From Ecdyonurus torrentis (taxonomy: Eukaryota > Arthropoda > Insecta > Ephemeroptera > Heptageniidae), in contig OX439129.1 in the NCBI GenBank assembly GCA_949318235.1, positions 31,274,743 through 31,338,742 on the forward strand: DNA of 64,000 bases, in the 5' to 3' direction. The position numbers and the translations under genes are program-made. The notes beneath the pieces were generated by a model, which saw only the letters and a program-made list of their open reading frames with translations, did not search any database and was not told the DNA's origin. Numbering within the stretch: the stretch's first letter is position 1; the number at the start of each line of letters is the position of its first letter. Shown piece by piece: positions 57,436 through 64,000 of the stretch.

Positions 57436-57632
57436 TGAAAAAACGATCCCTTAATGATGTAATTCAAATTTTCGCCGCAACAATGCAAGAATACAAAATT
57501 ACGTATAAAAATGGCGCTGTAGTCTGCGTGTGAATTTTAAAATTCACACGCAGACTACAGCGCCACTTACATTTTACATGTTGATTGTTGCGGTGAAAAT
57601 TGGAAGTACATCAACAAGGGTTCGTTTTTAGT
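57436..57632. mobile_element. Foldback element containing a 54-bp perfect palindrome
   Basis: The outer arms (left AAAACGATCCCTTAATGATGT, right mirrored ACATCAACAAGGGTTCGTTTT) and inner arms (ATTTTCGCCGCAACAAT at 57468-57484 against its near complement at 57584-57600) enclose a perfect palindrome at 57512-57565. The outer boundaries are approximate and no clear target duplication is visible. Confidence 0.7.
57512..57565. repeat. Perfect 54-bp palindrome with no spacer
   Basis: Each half carries GGCGCTGTAGTCTGCGTGTG or its complement, and the centre is TTTT|AAAA between 57538 and 57539. I checked all 27 pairs. The sequence can extrude as a cruciform or give a hairpin RNA. The GC-rich arms stand out in AT-rich surroundings. 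Confidence 0.95.
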
Positions 57633-57980
57633 ATAGGGCAATAACACAGGAGCTCACGAGCCTGACTCTAATAATTAAAACAAGGCAATAAACTTTATTA
57701 TTGGCAGTATAGTAATGAGTTTCACTACCAACCAATATATTATATACTTGTCAAATATTAAACGTTTAAGTGTCACTATAAGTTCCCTTTAAAATTCCAT
57801 ATATTTCAAAATTAAAATAGACATAAAAATGTCCACTATAAATAAGGGTTCACCACATATAAAGTTATTTCATTATAAATAAAAGTCTAAAATTATAACA
57901 TAAAGGGTAGGTTTGTGTAAAACCATACTGCTTCTAATTTCTTCTAATTTTTATTATAATTGCTTTTAACGAATGAAAGA

Positions 57981-57986
<6 letters not shown>

Positions 57987-58034
<48 letters not shown>
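57987..58034. repeat. 48-base poly(A)
   Basis: Uninterrupted run. No retroposon body is recognisable to its left. Confidence 0.95.
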
Positions 58035-58036
<2 letters not shown>

Positions 58037-59790
58037 CCATGCTATATATTTTTTTTAGCTAAAAAAAAAATGACGTAAAACTCATCAAAATTTTACAAGA
58101 GTTATGTTCTCATTCAGCCTTTTCATTTTTTAATTAAAAAAAAATCATCATCATGATAGTGACTTCAAATTGTTAAAGATTACTTTTTGTTTAAATTGAG
58201 AAAGCATCTGTTTTTAAGCTGGACTTGTTGAGACCACTTTACAATTATTGTAAGAAAGCTGGCGAGAGTAAATAATTGAAAACGTAAAACTAACTTTCAT
58301 TATAATAATCTGTCTAGTCTTTCTAAGTATAAACTCGTATACTCGAGTATTTTTTATTATTACTTTTGCATCTGTTGCTAACGTTTTTGTCTAAGAAAGC
58401 TACGAACTATGAATACATAAAGTACTGTATAGCACTATAATATTATGGTAGTTCATCGTGAAAAGTAATATACATAAAAGGTGCCAGTTGGTAATATAAC
58501 GAGAACAATGATATAATAAGTCTGGTTTTGAAGTATTGACCTTAAAGATACAACATCTGGTAACTTTTAGTAATGAAATTATTTTCTATATTGTTAACTC
58601 AACTGTCACAATTCTATTGTTTTCTATTTTCTTAATGAAATATAATTATTATTTTTATTATTGTTGTTCAAGAAAAAAAAACTAATTAATTTTACTATGA
58701 AGTTTTTAATTTTCAGGAAAATTTATTAACAACATTTTTTTTGTCGTATTTCTTTTTATTGAATTATATTTATCTGCAGTGTTTTTTTATACAACTGCAA
58801 TTATGAAATATTGCTATTTAACTTTTTATTACAATTAAAAAAATCATAAACTTTTTAATAGAATGGTTATATTATGGTTTCTTTATTATTATTTACAAGC
58901 TATTTCTGTAAAGTTTGGAAACTAAGTGAAGAAGTATTATCTCACTTATAAGATTATCAAGTTTATAACTATCAATTATTGATTTTAGTCTTTAAATTAC
59001 TATAATTATTGATTTATAGAAAATACTAAAATTTTCTATTATTAGTTTTCACTAAAAAAAAAATCAATCACATAGATTTAGTAGAATGGTTTCTATATAT
59101 ATATATATATTTTTATATAATAAATTTACATACAATTAAGTAAATTATAGAAACTGACTGCATGTTTTATAAACTGAATTACTTTGAATAATTTAACTGA
59201 CTCCTCCCAAATGTCGTTTTAGCATTAGAATAATAAAAAAAAGTGGATTTTGCATATTGTAATTTATAACATTTCATTAAAATGCATCCGAATGATATTT
59301 TATTTAATAAATGTGATATATAAATTGAAATATATTTTATTACTCAAAAATATATTTCAGTTCTAAATTTACTTTATATATTTTGAAGCTACATAAATAA
59401 ATATGATTAATGAGTAACATATTGTTGCTATTACTATTAATAATAAATTGATAAAATTCAATATAATATGTATACTGTATGTCGCTAATGACCCAATATA
59501 AATACAATTAGTTTTACGTAGTATATGAATTATTGCCAATATATATTTATTAAAATATATTATTTATACTCATAAAGGTGTACTATTAATTTATGGAGTT
59601 CTATTTTATAAATTAATATGAAAATATCTCTTTGATCGTGTATTAAATGACATAGAAAGACATGTTATTGCGCAGTTAATTCTTCGTTTAGAGAAAGATT
59701 ATAATATTAAGTGACAAGAACGACGAGTATACACTACTTTTATATAAAACACTATTTCATCCCTCAGTTCTCGACATGTTTAGTATTAAC

Positions 59791-60187
59791 TTAAAGCCCT
59801 TGTCAACTTACTTTTTTTATCATTTAGAATACTAGATTGATAATTACCATACCTTATCATCCATGAATTAGAAACCAACACGTTGATTTTGTATTTATTT
59901 TCATTTATTTTCTTTTTGACGTTTATTTCACGCATCTGACGTCACAATTTACCACCGCCAATTAGTCACCGCTCTGGTCACGTGATAAATTTAAGCCCCT
60001 CCCTCAAGTTCTTTATCCCTTTCACGGCCCCATTGGTACATTGTGACGTCAGATGCGTGAAGTAACCATTTAAATGAAAATAAATACAAAATTAACGTGT
60101 TGGTTTCTAATTCATAGATAATAAAGTTTGGTAATTATCAATCTAGTATTCTAAATGATAAAAAAGGTAAGTTGACAAGGGCTTTAA
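59791..60187. mobile_element. TTAA-flanked hairpin MITE with long, well-preserved inverted repeats
   Basis: This element runs between TTAA (59791-59794) and TTAA (60184-60187) with identical ends AGCCCTTGTCAACTTAC. The inverted repeats extend about 155 bp with roughly a dozen mismatches by eye, the best preserved of the TTAA group here. Each arm carries CGCATCTGACGTCACAAT or a near match (59937-59944, 60044-60051). The loop holds CACGTG and a C-rich patch. The ends differ from the 5033 and 19605 families, so this is a separate family with the same architecture. Confidence 0.85.
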
Positions 60188-61919
60188 AATATCAATGTTA
60201 AAAAAAAATAATAAATAAAAAATAAATAAAATAAAAAAATGCTTGCATAAAATATTGAAAGCATGATATTTCGTATTTACCACTCACATTGTGCATTATT
60301 TTTAGTGTCTAACCCTAACTATAAGTCTATCATTTATCAATGTTTTAATTTTTAAACAAGAAACTGCTGATGTTCAGGCTCTGTCACAGAAAATTATATA
60401 TTTTGCCTTAATTCTAAGGCAATAGAGTAAAATTTTATATAACAGAGTGTGTACAATGTTTTGTATATTATGATTGTAGAAGATATAAATATGAATAAAC
60501 ATACTTTGAATTTAATGCTACCTCAACATATCAAGTAATCTTAAACATAAATGTTATGCATTCATCATAAAATTCATGTTTTAATCTATACGTATACTAA
60601 ATACATAAAATATCCACAGAACTCTCAAAATAATTAGACAGATTTTCAAAGTAAAAAAACAAAATCCATGCATGTCAAGAGCTTACACAATTGTGAAAGG
60701 TATTACATAAAAGTACCAAAATGGGAACTAATTAATTATTATATATATCTATTGAAAGAGTAAGATATAATATTTTGAGCATTTTATAATCGATAGTTTA
60801 TTAAATAATCGATATTAAATAAATCGAATACCATATAAATAAATATTTATTCATTCTATATATATATATATATATATATACATCGAAGTAATGTAAAATA
60901 TCGATTATATTTAAATAATATGTTATCTCACGTGAATCAGGCTACAGATTTAGAGAGAAGGGTTCAATCTCTAACAACAAAGCACTAAATCCCTATGCCA
61001 TGAGTACACAGTAAAGCGTAAAGCCACATTATTCTACTATTCTCTCTCTCTCTCTCTATATATATATGTGTGTGTGTACGTATAATGTCAATGACTAAAA
61101 CATAGTCACTGTTAGAATGCCAAACAATCAAAGGACAAAGAAAAAAAATATAGGGAAAAAGAGAACGAGAGAGAAATCAGCCTCTTTTGTGTGCTATAAA
61201 GTTATAAATTTTAACGAGTACCCCACAATATATAAGAAAGTAAATCTTATATTATGCCCTAAAGTGAGTCCCTGATTTTTTTTCTTCTCAATATAGATTT
61301 TGAAAGAAAAAAAAATCTATTTCGTTTTACTTCATTAAAGTTACTTGAAAATAGTATTTTAGGCATATAAAACTTATTTTTCAATTTCTATAATATATAG
61401 GTACTAAAAATAGGCAATTTTTAGTTAAATGGCACAATAAAATATAAAAGCTTAATTCAGCTTCCTTATTGCTTGTTTTTCTTAATCAGATTCAGTGTTA
61501 CGTTTTAATAAAAACAGCAACTTTATGTAGATTAACAAAATAATAGTACTAATAGTATTACCTTTTTAACTAATTTTAAGTAAAACTGTTCTTATTCTGT
61601 AGAAAAATAATTTTACAAAAAAAAACTAATTTTCTTGTTTAAATTTAATTAAACTACTGTTTGAGAGTTTTATGGCACAAAAAATAATAGCTAGTAATTC
61701 TGGCTACACTAAAAGCACTTAAAATAATTATTATTTTGATTCCCATATTATTTTATGGGAATTTGATTGTATTTATAAGATTATTTAAATATTTTACGTA
61801 GAAAAATAACGATTATTTTGAACATAACCCTTAAAATGAAAGCAAAATTCAGAGTGTGTGGCAATATTGAGGTGTTATATTATTATAATTGTACCGTATA
61901 ATTTTATAGAGATTATCTC

Positions 61920-62235
61920 AATCCTTCACACATGTCTGAACCAGTTCCCGTTGGATCATTGAAGTTAAGCAATATCGAGCGTTGTCAATACTTGGATGGG
62001 TAAAACCGTACAAGGGCTGGCGGCATGGCTGTGCTGGCAATTTGACCACTGCTTGATAGCTTTGGATTTTCCGAGAGTCAATAGTGCGGATCTCGCAGAT
62101 CTGGTAGTCGAGCCCAGAAGAGTGTGACAACAGGTTGATCCTGAGTTCTGGTAAAACTTAGATCATACATTAAAACCCATACATAAAAGGTTTAAACCTG
62201 GCCTATACCGAAAGGTATTATGGTGTCATGATTCT
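61920..62235 (+). mobile_element. 5S rRNA-derived SINE-like element
   Basis: The 5' third (about 61920-62016) resembles 5S rRNA from near its start to past the C box: GAAGTTAAGCAATATCGAGC matches the A box and intermediate element, and TACTTGGATGGG (61989-62000) matches the C box, so a type 1 RNA polymerase III promoter is recognisable. The sequence then leaves 5S and runs through an unrelated body (62017-62190) to a tail containing TACCGAAAGGTA and GTCATGAT. Substitutions in the 5S part and the fused body argue against a working 5S gene. I infer a SINE3-class retroposon with a 3' tail taken from a LINE. Target duplications were not found. Confidence 0.7.
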
Positions 62236-62951
62236 TACCTGCTTTTTTTTTATTTCAACCCCAAAGTTTTTATGGTACGCTATTTTAACACTCATTTTAA
62301 TAACATAATTCTGAGCTGTTCCCAGTGCTCATTCTGTAATTTGACAGTTGTGAATGACAATGACAAATGAATAACTCAATGTATATAATAACTCATAAGC
62401 TTCATATATCTATACTTGTATTTTAGAGGATTATACTTATTAGTAATGCCAAAATATAAATCTTTAATATAAATCAGTATTTCACATACATTCTAATACT
62501 ATGTATACTATAATGAATCTCTTTGGAACAATATTTTTTCTCCTCATTATATATATAGAAGAGATTTTATATTTTTAACCTCACGTTTCTTGTATTTTTA
62601 CTATGAAACATTTTGTTGTAAAAAAATTGTTTTTTACTTACAAGTACAGTAAATTCATTGCACGTTTATACCATATACTTGTGATGTAAATGTCTATACG
62701 TGCTTTATAAATTCAAAATCTTTCCTGTTGTTTCATACATAACAAAATATTATTCTCATATTGAAAAAAAAAAATTCTTTATTTCTATCTCCAAAAAAAA
62801 AAAGAAGTTATTTTATGTTCTAAATCATGAATTTAATAACAATTCATAAACAATGGTGTAAAAGAAAAAAATATATATATTTTAAAAGACTGATTTAAAA
62901 AATTTCAACGTTATAAAGCTTGGGTTACTTCAAATAAAAAAGCAGTATTTT

Positions 62952-62967
62952 TCTCTGTCTCTCTCTG

Positions 62968-63012
<45 letters not shown>
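62952..63012. repeat. (CT)n/(CTGT)n compound microsatellite
   Basis: CT repeats with regularly spaced CTGT variants, leading into a short (TA)n at 63013-63024. Confidence 0.9.
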
Positions 63013-63025
<13 letters not shown>

Positions 63026-63059
63026 AACTATTTCATACGTATATGATCAAAAAGGTATC

Positions 63060-64000
63060 TTCATGTCACAGATTTGCTTCAAAATAAATTATGATGTAAC
63101 TACACATCTGAAACTTTGTTGTACCAAATATTTCTGTTCCCCGATGAAAACTGTAATTTTGGGAGCAATTTGAACAGAGGGACCTCCGAATCGTTAATTT
63201 TTTTCATTCATTTTTTGCCACTTTCAAACTGCAATATCTTTTTGTTTTATAATGTCAGGTAAAGTTTGTAATTTTTTACTCAAAGTAAACTGTCATGAGA
63301 TACGATTTCAGTAATTTTCAAAAAAATATATTATACAGGGTGTCCGCGAAAAAATCAGCAAAATGCTAAAATCGCTCGATTTTGACGAAATTAAAATTGC
63401 TTATTTTTATAAAATAAATTTTAAATTTCCCAAAATATGCACTCTTACAATTAGTTGAGTGTATTTAAGTACCATTTACTCTAAAAAAAAATTTTTTTTG
63501 CTGTTCATGAATACGAGTAGGGATTTGCTGAAAATGGGTCTGTGGTCAAAAAAGGGTCACTTTGACCTCTAAACTCTCGATGCACACTACGGATATTTTT
63601 GATCTGATGGTGGGATATATTAGTGCAGATAGTCTATTTTTTGGGACATATCAGAAAGTTACAAGTATAGAGCTCTATCTTAGTTATTCAGCGCAGAGAA
63701 GTTTACGACGTTTTCCGTGTCCCCGCTGTACTACAGCAGCAACGAGAGGAGCATTATAAATTATATTTAGTCGGTTTTAAGTTACAAACTTATCTCGTAA
63801 CTTTGTAAAACAATGCTTGTTACCGGTGGTGACATATATCCAATCAGAAAAGCGCGGGAAAATGGCCGGGAACATTTAAATGTCCATCTTTTAAGTGGAT
63901 GTAAAAAAAAAAATATTGCGGTACCATCGAGAAATTAAAATGACGCATATAAGCCACACTTAATGCGTGTTTTAAGCTATTAGAAACCATAAATTAAATT
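63060..64000. mobile_element. Unidentified dispersed repeat running off the right edge
   Basis: This stretch is less AT-rich and contains TACAGGGTGTCCGCGAAAAA at 63334, a motif like the termini of arthropod DNA transposons, and later AAAGCGCGGGAAAATGGCCG. An open frame at 63562-63759 matches nothing I know. I call it a probable transposon fragment; its right end is outside the window. Confidence 0.35.

Noticed and set aside
60945..61005. tRNA or tRNA-derived SINE (GGTTCAATC at 60961 resembles a B box)
   Set aside because: There is no matching A box, acceptor stem or anticodon arm at the right spacing.
61920..62016. Functional 5S rRNA gene
   Set aside because: The similarity is imperfect, the 3' end of 5S is replaced by unrelated sequence, and no T-run terminator follows at the expected place.

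Overview
This window is nuclear DNA from an animal and is almost entirely non-coding. By eye it is very AT-rich, roughly three quarters A+T. It is packed with long (TA)n and (GA)n/(CT)n microsatellites, homopolymer runs and small transposon remnants. The only protein-coding sequence I can defend is two exons of a class A G-protein-coupled receptor, a serotonin 5-HT1-type receptor, on the + strand. The exon 2 peptide matches the arthropod form of this receptor (the [12 protein letters not shown] end of TM2) better than the molluscan or vertebrate forms. An arthropod is therefore likely. A chelicerate is a guess that the sequence does not settle.

Layout. Positions 1-36164 hold no coding sequence I can support: microsatellites, poly(A/T) runs, four inverted-repeat elements (5033, 12325, 19605, 30531) and a retroposon tail at 14870. 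Exon 1 (36165-36538) carries the start codon, a Ser/Thr/Asn-rich extracellular N-terminus with six N-glycosylation sequons, and most of TM1. An 8.8-kb phase-1 intron follows, holding a TTAA element, a decayed hAT-like element and a poly(A)-tailed retroposon. Exon 2 (45362-45495) completes TM1 at the GN motif and carries TM2 with its LAVADL aspartate. From 45496 to the right edge is the start of a second intron of at least 18.5 kb. No exon for TM3 to TM7 was found, so the gene leaves the window incomplete. Its promoter and first non-coding exon were also not identified.

The most interesting content is in the repeats. (1) A 5S rRNA-derived SINE-like element at about 61920-62235 keeps recognisable 5S internal promoter boxes. 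Its 3' tail has a GAAA-tetraloop hairpin that recurs, with a compensatory base-pair change, in another retroposon at 14870-14982. (2) Five or six hairpin-forming elements with TTAA ends are present, five of which carry the octamer TGACGTCA. That octamer occurs 12 times in the window, and one copy overlaps the receptor's start codon. (3) A 54-bp perfect palindrome lies at 57512-57565 inside a larger foldback. (4) A (GAAAA)n tract runs about 735 bp. (5) A 7-codon upstream ORF overlaps the receptor's start codon.
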